Shown here: positions 1 to 9,500 of the stretch, piece by piece | How positions within the stretch are numbered: position 1 is the first letter of the stretch | Layout: each line of letters begins with the position of its first letter | Source: CAIVAT01 sp964455285 | GTDB lineage: Bacteria; Bacteroidota; Bacteroidia; Bacteroidales; FEN-979 | Assembly: GCA_964455285.1 (NCBI GenBank) | Contig: CAYVVG010000020.1 | Coordinates: 1-55,946, forward strand | Length of the DNA stretch: 55,946 nucleotides | Reading direction: 5' to 3' | The notes under the pieces: model-generated | What the model saw: the letters and a program-made list of their open reading frames with translations, nothing else | The model's database searches: none | Told to the model about the DNA's origin: nothing | Program-made: the position numbers and the translations under genes

Positions 1-188
1 AGCTTTGCGAAAACGAGGTTGCCGGCTTTTTCGCCCAGCACCCGGCGCGCCAGGGACTGCGCTTCTGCCACCGGGTCGGCAGGCCCTTCAGCGGCAAAGG
101 GGAGGGAGGGCAGAAGGACGAGGACCAGCAGCAGGCCGGCGACACGTGTCAGGAGCAGACAGGCGGGAGTGGGGGTATTCCGTGACAT
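1..188 (-). CDS. Probable GH89 alpha-N-acetylglucosaminidase, N-terminal fragment
   Basis: Partial gene running off the left edge; only about 62 residues are visible. ATG at 188 opens a protein with a long hydrophobic signal segment (LLLTRVAGLLLVLVLLPSL, residues about 11-29) and then PVAEAQSLARRVLGEKAGN, which resembles the start of the NAGLU N-terminal domain (family pattern A..L..R.LG..A..F). GH89 enzymes remove terminal alpha-GlcNAc and would be exported to the periplasm or surface. It lies 128 bp downstream of the GH2 gene on the same strand, so it is probably the last visible member of the SusC/SusD locus. The family call rests on a short segment and could be wrong; a secreted protein is well supported. 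Confidence 0.45.
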   Translation of the reverse strand, partial: MSRNTPTPACLLLTRVAGLLLVLVLLPSLPFAAEGPADPVAEAQSLARRVLGEKAGNLVFAK

Positions 189-315
189 GAAAGGAGAAGT
201 TTTACACTGCGAAGATGCAAAATTTCTCACAAGCACGGAAAAAGGAGACGTGCTATCAATTTGTCATCCCTGCGGGCTTTTTATTTCGATATTCAACCCT
301 GCCTGTTTTCCCCTG

Positions 316-2127
316 CTATTCAAAGAATTCAGAGATCTCCCTGTTCGCCCGTGTGATCCGGTCTTTGCCCATCTTGATGATCCTGCGGTCATAGGTCATG
401 ATGCCGTTCACCTCGCTTTCGACATCGGTGGTCTGGGTGTAGATGGCGGCTGAAAATCCCCTGTTAATAAGCACTTTCAGCTTATCCAGCAGGTCGGTGT
501 AGGCGTCGGTCAGCTCGACCGCGTTCTTGTATTTCACATATCCCCAGTTGCGGTCTTTCTCCCACATGTAATCTTCCACCGCCAGCCCCAGTCCGCCGAA
601 CTCCCCGAGCACGGTGGCCCGGTTGCCGTCGTACAGGGTCATCTTCGGGTCGGGGTAGTGATGAATGTCGAGAATATCCCCGACCGGGTAGAAATTTCCG
701 CCGCTGGCCGGGTTCACCAGCCGGGTCGGATCGTAGCTCTTCGTCCACTGCGCGATTTCGACGGTGTTGAACTGCCCCCACGACTCATTGAACGGGATCC
801 AGGAAATGATGCACGGGTTTGACCTGAGCTGGTCGATGATGGCTTTCCATTCGGCCATAAAGTTTTCCGCCGATCCGGGCGACCGCAAAGCCTCCTTTCC
901 GTTAAAGTACTGGTCGGTCTGCCATTCCGGTCCCTCGTCGCCGCTGGGCATGTCCTGCCACACCAGGATGCCCTCCCTGTCGCAATGGTAATACCAGCGG
1001 GCAGGCTCCGCCTTCACATGCTTGCGGATCAGGTTGTATCCCAGTTTTTTGGTTGTCGTGATATCCGATTTCAGCGCATCGTCGGTGGGGGCGGTGTAAA
1101 GGCCGTCGGGCCACCATCCCTGGTCGAGGAGCCCGAAGGGGAAAATGTCACGATTATTCAGCTGAAAGCGCACGACCCCGGTGCTGTCGGTATGCGTCGA
1201 AATCTTCCGCATGCCGAAGTAGCTTTTCACCGTTTCCAGCGGTTTTCCGTCTTTCAGGAGGGTCACCTCCAGGTCGTACAGGAACGGATCCTTCGGGCTC
1301 CACAACCGTGAACCGGCCAGGCCGATCAGTGCTGCTTCGCCGGGGACCGCCTTTCCCATGGCAATCGTTTTCCCTTCGGCCAGCACCTTCACTTCCATGA
1401 TGGTTCCGGCGGGGGCATGTTCCGCCTCCGCCGTGACGGCAACCGTCGAACCATCGACATCGGGGATGGAGGTGACCCGGCTGACATGGCATTCGGGGAC
1501 GGGCTCCATCCAAACGGTCTGCCAGATGCCGGTCACCGAGGTGTACCAGATGCTGCGAGGGCGCGAAACCTGTTTGCCGCGGGGCTGCCACCCCTGGTCG
1601 GCGGGGTCCCACACCCGCACGGTAAGGGTCTGCTCCTTTCCTTTGATCAGCCAGGGGGTGATGTCGAAAGAGAAGGCGGTGTAGCCGCCCTGGTGGGAAC
1701 CTATGTGGATGTCGTTGATCCAGACATCGGCTTTCCAGTCCACCGCCCCGAAATGGAGCAGGATCCGTTTGTTCTTCCACGCGGCGGGCACTGCAACGCT
1801 TCGCCGGTACCAGAGTTCCCTGTCGGCCCCCACGGGTTTCATCACGCCCGACAGGCTCGATTCCACGGCGAAAGGGACGAGGATCTTCCCGTCGTAAGAG
1901 GAGGGGATGGCGCCGCCCCTGGGCAGGATCGCGTAATCCCACAGCCCGTTCAGGTTCGCCCACTGGTCGCGCACGAGCATGGGCCGGGGATATTCGGGAA
2001 GGAGATTGGCCGGATCGACTTTGGCGGCCCACGGCGACCGGATGCGGTCGCCCGCCGGCCGCCACTCCTGGCAAAGGCCGGTCACCCCGGCCCATGCCAG
2101 CACGGCCATCATCAGAAACCGGGTCAT
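316..2127 (-). CDS. Secreted glycoside hydrolase family 2 enzyme
   Basis: 603 aa with a signal peptide (MTRFLMMAVLAWAGVTGLCQ). Domain order is GH2-typical: jelly-roll sugar-binding domain (about 40-200, with VPFAVESSLSGV and ELWYRRSVAVP), an Ig-like domain (about 205-310) and a TIM barrel (about 315-600). The likely acid/base is Glu448 in PFNESWGQ and the likely nucleophile Glu509 in VLGEFGG. It would cleave a beta-linked sugar (galactoside, mannoside or glucuronide); substrate cannot be fixed from sequence. Its start overlaps the stop of the PNGase-like gene by 4 bp (ATGA type), indicating translational coupling and a shared substrate. In that context trimming of N-glycans is a reasonable inference. 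Confidence 0.88.
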   Translation of the reverse strand: MTRFLMMAVLAWAGVTGLCQEWRPAGDRIRSPWAAKVDPANLLPEYPRPMLVRDQWANLNGLWDYAILPRGGAIPSSYDGKILVPFAVESSLSGVMKPVGADRELWYRRSVAVPAAWKNKRILLHFGAVDWKADVWINDIHIGSHQGGYTAFSFDITPWLIKGKEQTLTVRVWDPADQGWQPRGKQVSRPRSIWYTSVTGIWQTVWMEPVPECHVSRVTSIPDVDGSTVAVTAEAEHAPAGTIMEVKVLAEGKTIAMGKAVPGEAALIGLAGSRLWSPKDPFLYDLEVTLLKDGKPLETVKSYFGMRKISTHTDSTGVVRFQLNNRDIFPFGLLDQGWWPDGLYTAPTDDALKSDITTTKKLGYNLIRKHVKAEPARWYYHCDREGILVWQDMPSGDEGPEWQTDQYFNGKEALRSPGSAENFMAEWKAIIDQLRSNPCIISWIPFNESWGQFNTVEIAQWTKSYDPTRLVNPASGGNFYPVGDILDIHHYPDPKMTLYDGNRATVLGEFGGLGLAVEDYMWEKDRNWGYVKYKNAVELTDAYTDLLDKLKVLINRGFSAAIYTQTTDVESEVNGIMTYDRRIIKMGKDRITRANREISEFFE

Positions 2128-4634
2128 TGCAGGATGATCTTTTTCATCTCCGTCCGTTCCGGGGTGCAGATCTTGAGCAGGTAAACCCCTTTCGGGAATG
2201 AGGAGAGATCAAGGCGCTCCGACTTGCCGTCCCACGCGAACTGGCCCGCCTTGGTTCCTGCCACTGTATAGAGTTCGAGAGGGAGAGCTTCTCCGGAAGG
2301 CTTGCCGAAGGCATACACTTCCAGGTTGCCCGATGTCGGGTTGGGGCGGACCATGAACTGAGAGACTGTCGATTCCCTCTTCCCGGTGCCGGTCATCAGC
2401 GGGTTGGAGGCGTACACCACCAGGTTGCAGGCCACGTCGAGCGTAGGGTTGAACCCGTCGGAGCAGTCGGTGCAGGTCACCCCGGTGACGCAATTCGGGT
2501 GGTTGGGATGACACAGGTCCACATAATTCTCATAGAAGACATATTTCAGATCGACGTTGGATCCTGAAACATAGGGGGTCATCTCATAGTCATAGAACTG
2601 GGCGATCGTTCCCGGGCACCACCCGGCGCGGTTGTAGTACCAGGTGCCGTTCTGCGGCTGGCACCCGTCGGGGTTGGGGTTGCAGTCCCACCAGTTGTGC
2701 TGGTCGAAGGTCTGCACACCATTCACCCAGATATGATGGGTGGCATCGTAAAACTCGGCGGCATTGCCGGAGTTGAGGTCGCCCCATCCGTGGCCGGTCG
2801 AGACCAGCTTCAGCCGGGCGGCCGCGGCGTCGGCCGGGAAGGTGAAGGTATGTTCGGGCACCGGCTGGAGGTTGGCATAGTCGCCGAAGTTGTAGATGTC
2901 GTTCCACACCTCGTGCACCGAGCTGTACAGGAAGGGGGGGATCCCCTTCTCGTAGTTCAGCGTCAGCTTGTAATAATACCCGTTGTCGAGGGTGCTGCAG
3001 TTGAACCGGAACTCGGTCTTTCCCAGCAGGAGCGACATGTAATCGGTCAGGTCGATGTTGTGCGAGCAGGCCTTTGCGTAAGGGGTGATGTACCGGATGA
3101 TCTCGTACCAGTAGCCGTCGTGACCTTTCACATCCACGCTGGCCACGCGGTCCCATTCGCCGCATCCGCCCGGGGGGCAGGATACCGTGAGGGTGCCCGT
3201 GATCTTGTTGAAGGCGCCCAGGTACGAGGGCAGGTTGGCGGCCACCACCTGCGTCACGTTGTTGGGGCTCAGCCATACGTTTTCGGCGGCCACCACCTGG
3301 GTGGTCACCCCCTCCTGGACTACGTTGATCGAATAGGTTTCTTCGGCCGAAGCCCCGAAATTATTGGTCGATACCACCTTCACGGAAATATTGCCGTAGT
3401 GCGACGGTGTCCACCAGCCGATGAAATGGCCGTTGTGGAACGTCTGGGCCGGCACGGTCTCTCCCTCGATCTCGAAACGGACCGAGCTGATGCCGAAGAG
3501 CGCCGGGTAACCGATGGTGGAGTAGACCGAAAGCAGGACCTTTGACAGCGTGGGAACAAATACATCGCCGGCGAGCGGGTGGCGCGGGTCGATTTCGGGC
3601 ACGTAGGTCATCGGGTCAAGCACCATGAACTTGTTGGTCACCGGCTGGGCCGGGTTGAAGGTGCCGTTGCCGGGCTGGGTGGCCTTGATGGTCACTTCGC
3701 CGGGGGCGCCGGTGAGGGTGACGGTGCTGCCGTTCACGGAAGCCGGGCCCGAGATCACCTCATATTCCACCGGGAGTCCCGAGGTGGCGGTCGCTTCGAG
3801 TGCGAACGGGGGATCGCTGATGAGGTGATCGTCGATCTGCGGGAAGGAGATGGCCTGGTAGCCCGGGTCGAGGGTGCCGTTGAAGTTGGAGGTCTGCCCG
3901 GTCATGGCGAAGTTGAGGATGTCGGCGTCGCGTTCGCCGGGAGTGCCGGTCTCACATTCGAGCTTGGTGATGGAGGTGTTGTTGCCGCCCGGCACGCCCT
4001 GGTTGAACTTGTAGTAAAGCTGGAGGTTGGCTTCGGTCCCCGTAAGTTCGTTGGCCATCATGTCCTGGATCTCGGCCTGGGTGAGGCCCTTGTTCCATAC
4101 CGACACTTCGTCGATCCGGCCGCCGTACACGAAGTTGAAACCGCCGAGCAGGCTTTTCCCGATGCCGAAGTTGACGGCCGGACCAAGGAATGTGCCCGAG
4201 GCGGTCTTGCTGCCTTTCAGGGTGCCATTCACGTAAAGCTTGATGGAGCTCCCGTCGTAGATCCAGGCGATGTGCTGCCACACCTGCGGGATGATGGTGT
4301 TGGCGGGGGCGACGTATTCGAAGAACCCGGCCGTGGTGACCAGGCGGCACTCCATCACGCCGTTGTTGAGCTGGATGAGGTAAAACTCGGCGGTTCCCGA
4401 GCCGGCCCTGAACCCCATGTAACCCTGCCCGTAGGCCAGGGCGTCGCAATAGAACCAGCCGGTGATCGAGAGCTGGTTGGTTCCCGATACGTACTGGGAA
4501 GCGTTGACAAGCTGGCAGTAATCGTCCACCATGTCGAAGTGGAGGTACTGGTTGCTCTGCGACTGCAGCATCGCAGGCTGCATGATCATGAAGAGGACCA
4601 GCAGGTAACTGAAAAATACTTGGTTTGTTTTCAT
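2124..4634 (-). CDS. LamG/PNGase F-like peptide:N-glycanase with T9SS sorting domain
   Basis: 836 aa. Signal peptide (about 1-25), LamG/concanavalin-type domain (about 30-215, with GRIDEVSVWNKGLTQAEI), Ig-like linkers (about 270-440), then the two eight-stranded PNGase F domains (about 450-745) and a C-terminal T9SS type A domain (FMVRPNPTSGNLEVYAFG ... KKIILQ). The PNGase assignment rests on GGCGEWDR (Asp495, equivalent to catalytic Asp60 of PNGase F), GNAAEFY (Glu627, equivalent to Glu206) and NRAGWCPG, all hallmark positions. The equivalent of Glu118 is not obvious. The enzyme would hydrolyse the Asn-GlcNAc amide bond of N-glycoproteins at the cell surface or outside. LamG addition makes it far longer than the classical secreted enzyme. 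Confidence 0.87.
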   Translation of the reverse strand: MKTNQVFFSYLLVLFMIMQPAMLQSQSNQYLHFDMVDDYCQLVNASQYVSGTNQLSITGWFYCDALAYGQGYMGFRAGSGTAEFYLIQLNNGVMECRLVTTAGFFEYVAPANTIIPQVWQHIAWIYDGSSIKLYVNGTLKGSKTASGTFLGPAVNFGIGKSLLGGFNFVYGGRIDEVSVWNKGLTQAEIQDMMANELTGTEANLQLYYKFNQGVPGGNNTSITKLECETGTPGERDADILNFAMTGQTSNFNGTLDPGYQAISFPQIDDHLISDPPFALEATATSGLPVEYEVISGPASVNGSTVTLTGAPGEVTIKATQPGNGTFNPAQPVTNKFMVLDPMTYVPEIDPRHPLAGDVFVPTLSKVLLSVYSTIGYPALFGISSVRFEIEGETVPAQTFHNGHFIGWWTPSHYGNISVKVVSTNNFGASAEETYSINVVQEGVTTQVVAAENVWLSPNNVTQVVAANLPSYLGAFNKITGTLTVSCPPGGCGEWDRVASVDVKGHDGYWYEIIRYITPYAKACSHNIDLTDYMSLLLGKTEFRFNCSTLDNGYYYKLTLNYEKGIPPFLYSSVHEVWNDIYNFGDYANLQPVPEHTFTFPADAAAARLKLVSTGHGWGDLNSGNAAEFYDATHHIWVNGVQTFDQHNWWDCNPNPDGCQPQNGTWYYNRAGWCPGTIAQFYDYEMTPYVSGSNVDLKYVFYENYVDLCHPNHPNCVTGVTCTDCSDGFNPTLDVACNLVVYASNPLMTGTGKRESTVSQFMVRPNPTSGNLEVYAFGKPSGEALPLELYTVAGTKAGQFAWDGKSERLDLSSFPKGVYLLKICTPERTEMKKIILQ

Positions 4635-4655
4635 ATGGCTTGGGGTTGTTAATTC

Positions 4656-4690
4656 GTGAGTGGTGAGTGGTGAGTGGTGAGTCGTGGGTG
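4656..4690. repeat. Heptanucleotide tandem repeat, GTGAGTG type
   Basis: Five consecutive 7-bp units (GTGAGTG x3, GTGAGTC, GTGGGTG) in the gap between the SusD stop and the PNGase-like start codon. It is the first of two different 7-bp arrays in this gap. Confidence 0.85.
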
Positions 4691-4709
4691 TGAGACAGCT
4701 TTATTTTCA

Positions 4710-4741
4710 GATCGTAGATCGCAGATCGTACATCGTACATC
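4710..4741. repeat. Heptanucleotide tandem repeat, GATCGTA type
   Basis: About 4.6 units of 7 bp (GATCGTA, GATCGCA, GATCGTA, CATCGTA, CATC). It ends directly at the TAG stop codon of the SusD-like gene (4742-4744, minus strand), so it forms the first bases of the 3' untranslated gap. The same unit recurs after the SusC stop at 6489-6513. Confidence 0.85.
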
Positions 4742-6400
4742 CTAATCCCTGATCCACCAGATTTTATTTTCAGGCGTATCGCCTCCCTGCCGGGCGATGG
4801 CGGCGGCGGTGTTGACGGCGTTGTATTCGACCTCCGATGGGGGATAGGGCAGCCGGAAGTGATGGATCGGCGCTCCTTCGCGCGGGGTCTTACCGGTTCG
4901 GCGTGCCAGCGAGTACACCTCCCACGGCTGGCGGAAGGCGTCGATCATCTCCTGGGTATAGATGAATTCCAGCTTCTGTTCTTCCGTCTGCGCCATCCAG
5001 CTTCCGAAATAGTTCTGAACCGACGAAGCGTTCAGCGACAGTGGAATGAGTATAACCTCCGGGAAGTTTATTCCGGAGATCGGCAACTTCGAGTTCAACG
5101 CCGTTTTCAACCACCACTCCACCGAGGCATTGATGCCGTTCATGTATTCGTTGTCGGCCATATCCTTGTCCACTGCCACTCCGATACCCCGGAAATAGGC
5201 TTCCGCCTTGAGGAAGTGGACCTCCGCCCCGGTGAACAGGATGATGGGCATGTAATTGTAATCGTCGATGATAAAGTAGTTGAACGGAGAGTACTTGCAC
5301 GATTCGCCTTTGATGCCGAACGATCCCTCCTGGTCGCGGTGGCTGTCGTAGGGGATTCCTCCCTCCGACGGCGTCGTGGCGTCGGGGATCTGTGGATAAG
5401 GCACCCATTGGTTGGCATTGTTTGTCTCGAAGAAGATATAGGCGCGGGGATCGAAGATGCCGCTCCCGTTGACATTGTTGTCGGCCGAGAAAAGGTGCCA
5501 GATGTTCGATCCCATGCGCAGGTTCTTGTGTTCGCGGAACGACCAGGGAAGGCTTTCGTTCCTGAACCCGATGGCGGCTGGCCACAGGCAGGCGCTTTCG
5601 AGCACCGACGAGGTGAAGTTGTAGCCCACCAGCACCGGCCGGTTCTGCTCGATCACCTCGCGGAGGATGTTGCCGGCCAGTTCCGGCTCCTTTTCCGACA
5701 TCCGCATGGCATGGCGCAGCCGCAGCGAGTTGGCCAGCTTTCGCCACATCTTCATGTCGCCGTTGAACAGCTTGTCGAAGCCGATGAATGATTTATAGGG
5801 TTCCTCCAGCGGGGCGGCTTCGTCGATGTTGGCGTCGGCCCACGCCAGGTCGTCGAGCAGCGAGAGGTAGATGTCGCGCTGGCTGTCGAAGACGGGCCGC
5901 AGGTACTGCAGGTTCTGGAAGCCGTATCCCGCCTGGCTGAAGGGGATGTCGCCGAACAGGTCGGTCACCTTAAAGGTCTTCATGGCCATCACGATCTTCA
6001 GCATCGCCTTCATGTTGAGCACGCCCGGGGTGTTGGCGTAGCCTGTCAGCCGCTTCTCCAGTTCCCGCACCTCGGGCAGTGACGTGTAATAGTTGGTCCA
6101 GATCTCTTCGGTTCCCAGGGTGAAGTTCCCCCAGGCCTCTTTGGTCAGCGCCGCCAGCTGGGTCTGCTTGTAGAGGATCTCGTTGTTGATGTAGAACTGT
6201 TCGTTCCAGCCGGGTTGGAGGGTCGAGATCAGCTCGTTGAACAACGACCCGTCGCTGGCCGTGGTGAAAGAACTGGGGTCGGTGTTGATCTCCCCGAAGT
6301 CCTTGCGGCAGGAGGGGGCAGTCAGGATCAGAATAAGCAATAATATAGCCGGAAAGATATGTTTATGCATGTTCAACCAGGGAGTATTAGCTTGTTTCAT
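4742..6400 (-). CDS. SusD/RagB-family surface glycan-binding lipoprotein
   Basis: 552 aa, SusD-like_2 type. It has a lipoprotein signal with lipobox LTAPSC (Cys at about residue 31) followed by RKDFGEINTDPSSF, the typical SusD N-terminus. The mostly helical body contains motifs such as VTDLFGDIPFSQAGYG and the C-terminal LPYPPSEVEYNAV that are usual for RagB/SusD. It would sit on the outer face of the outer membrane as the lid of the SusC channel. Met11 (start at 6370) is an alternative start giving a shorter, more normal lipoprotein signal. It lies between SusC and the PNGase-like gene, separated from both by repeat-filled gaps. Confidence 0.92.
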   Translation of the reverse strand: MKQANTPWLNMHKHIFPAILLLILILTAPSCRKDFGEINTDPSSFTTASDGSLFNELISTLQPGWNEQFYINNEILYKQTQLAALTKEAWGNFTLGTEEIWTNYYTSLPEVRELEKRLTGYANTPGVLNMKAMLKIVMAMKTFKVTDLFGDIPFSQAGYGFQNLQYLRPVFDSQRDIYLSLLDDLAWADANIDEAAPLEEPYKSFIGFDKLFNGDMKMWRKLANSLRLRHAMRMSEKEPELAGNILREVIEQNRPVLVGYNFTSSVLESACLWPAAIGFRNESLPWSFREHKNLRMGSNIWHLFSADNNVNGSGIFDPRAYIFFETNNANQWVPYPQIPDATTPSEGGIPYDSHRDQEGSFGIKGESCKYSPFNYFIIDDYNYMPIILFTGAEVHFLKAEAYFRGIGVAVDKDMADNEYMNGINASVEWWLKTALNSKLPISGINFPEVILIPLSLNASSVQNYFGSWMAQTEEQKLEFIYTQEMIDAFRQPWEVYSLARRTGKTPREGAPIHHFRLPYPPSEVEYNAVNTAAAIARQGGDTPENKIWWIRD

Positions 6401-6417
6401 CAGTTAATCAATTTAAA

Positions 6418-6487
6418 TAACCGCAGAGACGCAGAGACGCAGAGCGTTCCCCCTCCCTGTTTGGGGAGGGGGGGCAGGGGGTGGGGT
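6418..6487. repeat. Composite repeat (T-free module plus G/C hairpin) between susC and susD
   Basis: AACCGCAGAGACGCAGAG-type module followed by a CCCCCTCCC-TGTTT-GGGGAGGGGG hairpin and a GGGGTGGGGT tail. The same two-part layout occurs at 20517-20797, 33777-33880 and, inverted, 49658-49717. It directly precedes the heptamer array at 6489. Confidence 0.85.
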
Positions 6488-6488
6488 A

Positions 6489-6513
6489 AATCGTACATCG
6501 TACATCGTAAATC
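6489..6513. repeat. Heptanucleotide tandem repeat, ATCGTAC type
   Basis: About 3.6 units of 7 bp (AATCGTA, CATCGTA x2, AATC). It overlaps the TGA stop codon of the SusC-like gene (6512-6514, minus strand), the same placement as the array after the SusD stop. Confidence 0.82.
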
Positions 6514-9500
6514 AAAAAGCAGCTGTCACGCCAAAAGTCAACGACATCGTCCCGGGCAAACTCGCCCACTCGAAGCCCTGCGCATTCCCCGATCCCATGA
6601 TCCCTTCGGGGTTGATGTTGTCGGGCAGGGTGGTATAGATGTAGAACAGGTCGCGGCCGGTGACGGTCACCGTGAGGTCGCGGAAGATCTTCAGCCGGCT
6701 CAGCACCTTCTTCGGAAGGTTGTAAGAGAGCGAGATCTCGCGCATCTTCACCCAGGTGTTTTCCAGGATGCCGGGGGTGGAGAGCAGTTTTCCCCATCCG
6801 CCGGCGTTCGGCAGGTACTTGTAATAGTAGTGAACGACCGAGGTGTTCGGGGTGCCGTCCTCATGCACCCCTTCGAGGATCACCCCGATGTTGGAGGTGT
6901 TGCCGGCCGGGTCGGTGTAGGGAAGCCCTCCTCCTTCGCGCTCGAGCAGGGTTTCGGGACTTTGGCCGGTCTGCAGCGAAATGACGTAGGAACCGCAGTA
7001 GATGTCGCCGCCCCACTTGGTGTCGATCAGCATCGCAAGCCTCAGGTTCTTGTAGATGAATTCGGTATTCCACCCGGCGGTGAAGTCGGGCGAGGCATTG
7101 CCGATGGGCACCCGCGTGTCGGTGATCAGGTACTTGGTGCCTTCGTCGTTGACGATGCGCTTGCCGTCCTTATTGTACACATAGTCGTACCCGTAAATGG
7201 TGCCGTACTCGTCGCCTTCGCGCAGCGCCATCGCCGGCCCGTTCAGCCCCCAGATGTCGGCCAGCGGGTAGATGTCGGCGTAGTTGCCCAGGCTCTTCAC
7301 CACATTCCGGTTCCTGGCGAAGTTGATGGAAGATTTGATCAGGAAGTCCTTCATCTTCACCGGCACGGTGTTCAGTACGATCTCGATGCCCCGGTTGGTC
7401 AGCACCCCTTCGTTGATGGTGATCCCCGACGCCCCGGAGCTCACCGGGATGGGCAGGTTGCTGAGGATCTGCGAATAGCAGTACTTGCTGTAATAGGTCA
7501 CGTCGAGGTCGATGCGGCTGTCGAAGAGCCCCACGTTCAGCCCCGCCTCCCAGGTGTTGACCCGCTGCGGTAAAAGCTGGTAAGGCGGGATCACCGAGGG
7601 GAACGAAGCGGTTTGCTGCCCCCCGAAGGTGCCCGACGCATAGTTGAAGTCGAGCATGTAGGGATCGGTGTCGGTGGCGGAGTTGGAATAGCCGGCGCGC
7701 AACTTGAGAAAGTTCAGCCATTTCACCTTCTCCTGGATCGCAAAGGCTTCGGTGGGGATGAAACTCATCGAGACCGAGGGGTAGAAGTAGGAGTTGCTCG
7801 TTACCGGCAGGGTAGAGGACCAGTCGTTGCGGCCCGTCAGCTCAAGGAAGAGGTATTTGTCCCAGGCAAGGTTGAGAAAGGAGAAGACCGAGTTGGTGCG
7901 CTCGCGCATCAGCGTTTCGCCCGGACTGATGGCCGGGGGAAGGTCGCCGGGGATCTTCACGATCACCTCGCCCTGGGGGTTGGTGTAATAATTGGGGGAG
8001 GTGTAGTTGTCGAAGGTGTAGCGGTTCGGAAAGTACCAGGTTCCGCTGTGGCCGCGGATCTCGTACAGGTAATAGTCCCACCGGTTGGCCCCGGCCGACA
8101 GCTTCACATTCAGCTTGTCATGCAGAAATCCATCCTTGCTGGCCGTGATCAATCCTTCGAAAATATCGCTGTAGGTCCGGTTCAGGCTGTTGGCATAGTA
8201 GCCGCTGTTGATGCCCAGCGCATCGATGGGTTTGTTTTTCGTGATGTACTGGTCGAGGTTGAAATCCCTCCCGGCCCGGCCGGTGATGTTGAGCCAGGAA
8301 GTTACGTCGTAGGTGAGGGACAGCGCCCCGATGTACTTGTCGCGCTTCAGCCGGGTGTTGTTGTTGTAATAGTTCCACCAGAGGTTCTTGTTGATGTAAA
8401 GGAAGGGATAGCCCTCCTGGGGATTCTGCGACCCGTCGGGAAGGGCATAGTTCTCGCGGTCGATGCCCCGGTAGCTGCGCGGCCAGGAGTAGAGGAATCC
8501 TTTGCTGAACGACTCCTGCGATTCGCCGAGCATCGGGCTGTTGAGGCGGTTGAAGTTCACATAGGTCAGGGTGAGGTCGGCAAATACTTTCGACGATATC
8601 TTCAAACCTGCGCCGAGGTTGATGGTGGTGCGGTTGTAGCTGCTGTTGCTGAGGATGGCATCGTTGTCCTGCCGGGTGATGGAGATGCGCAGGTTTCCTT
8701 TGTCGTTGCCGCCCGACGCGGAGATGTTGTGGGTTTGCGTGGCGCCGTCGCGGAATACCGACCTGTAGTTGTCGGGCTGCGGCGAATAGGCGCGCATCTT
8801 TCCATCCCACCACCGCACCATCTCCCCGTTCATCTTGGGTCCCCACGACACGGCCGAGCCGTAGTAGCCGAACTCTTCGGTGGTCGACCGGGTCTCGCCC
8901 TGCTGGTTGATCACCAGGTTGTCGGTGCCGTAGATGCCCGGGTAGAGCATTGTATCGCCGTCCATCGGGAAGGTGGGCGGCGTGAAGGAGATGGGACCCC
9001 CGGCGCCGTAAGTGTTCTGCATGGTGCGGAAGCGGCTGGCGTGGGTCCATTTGTAGCTGTAGCTGTAGGTGACGCCCAGTCCCTCCTGTTTTTTCCCGCG
9101 CTTGGTGGTGATTAGGATCACCCCGTTGGCGCCCCGCGAGCCGTAGAGGGCCGACGCGGCGCCTCCCTTGAGCACATCGTACGATTCGATGTCGAGCGGG
9201 TTGAGGTCGGAGATGGGGTTTCCCCAGTCGATGCCACGGCCGATGTTCTCCTGTCCGGGGATGTTCTCGAGAGGCACGTTGTCGACCACGATCAGCGGCT
9301 GGTTCTTGCCGTTGAGGGTGTTGTTGCCGCGGATGGTGATGCGCGTGGAGCCCCCTTCGAGGCCGTCGCCCTGGGCGATCTGCACCCCGGCCGAACGGCC
9401 GATCATCCCGTTGAGGATATTGGGTGGGTTGGAGGTGACGATCGACTGCGCCTCGATGCGTTGCGTCGAATAGCCGATCTCGCGTTGCTGTCGTTTCACC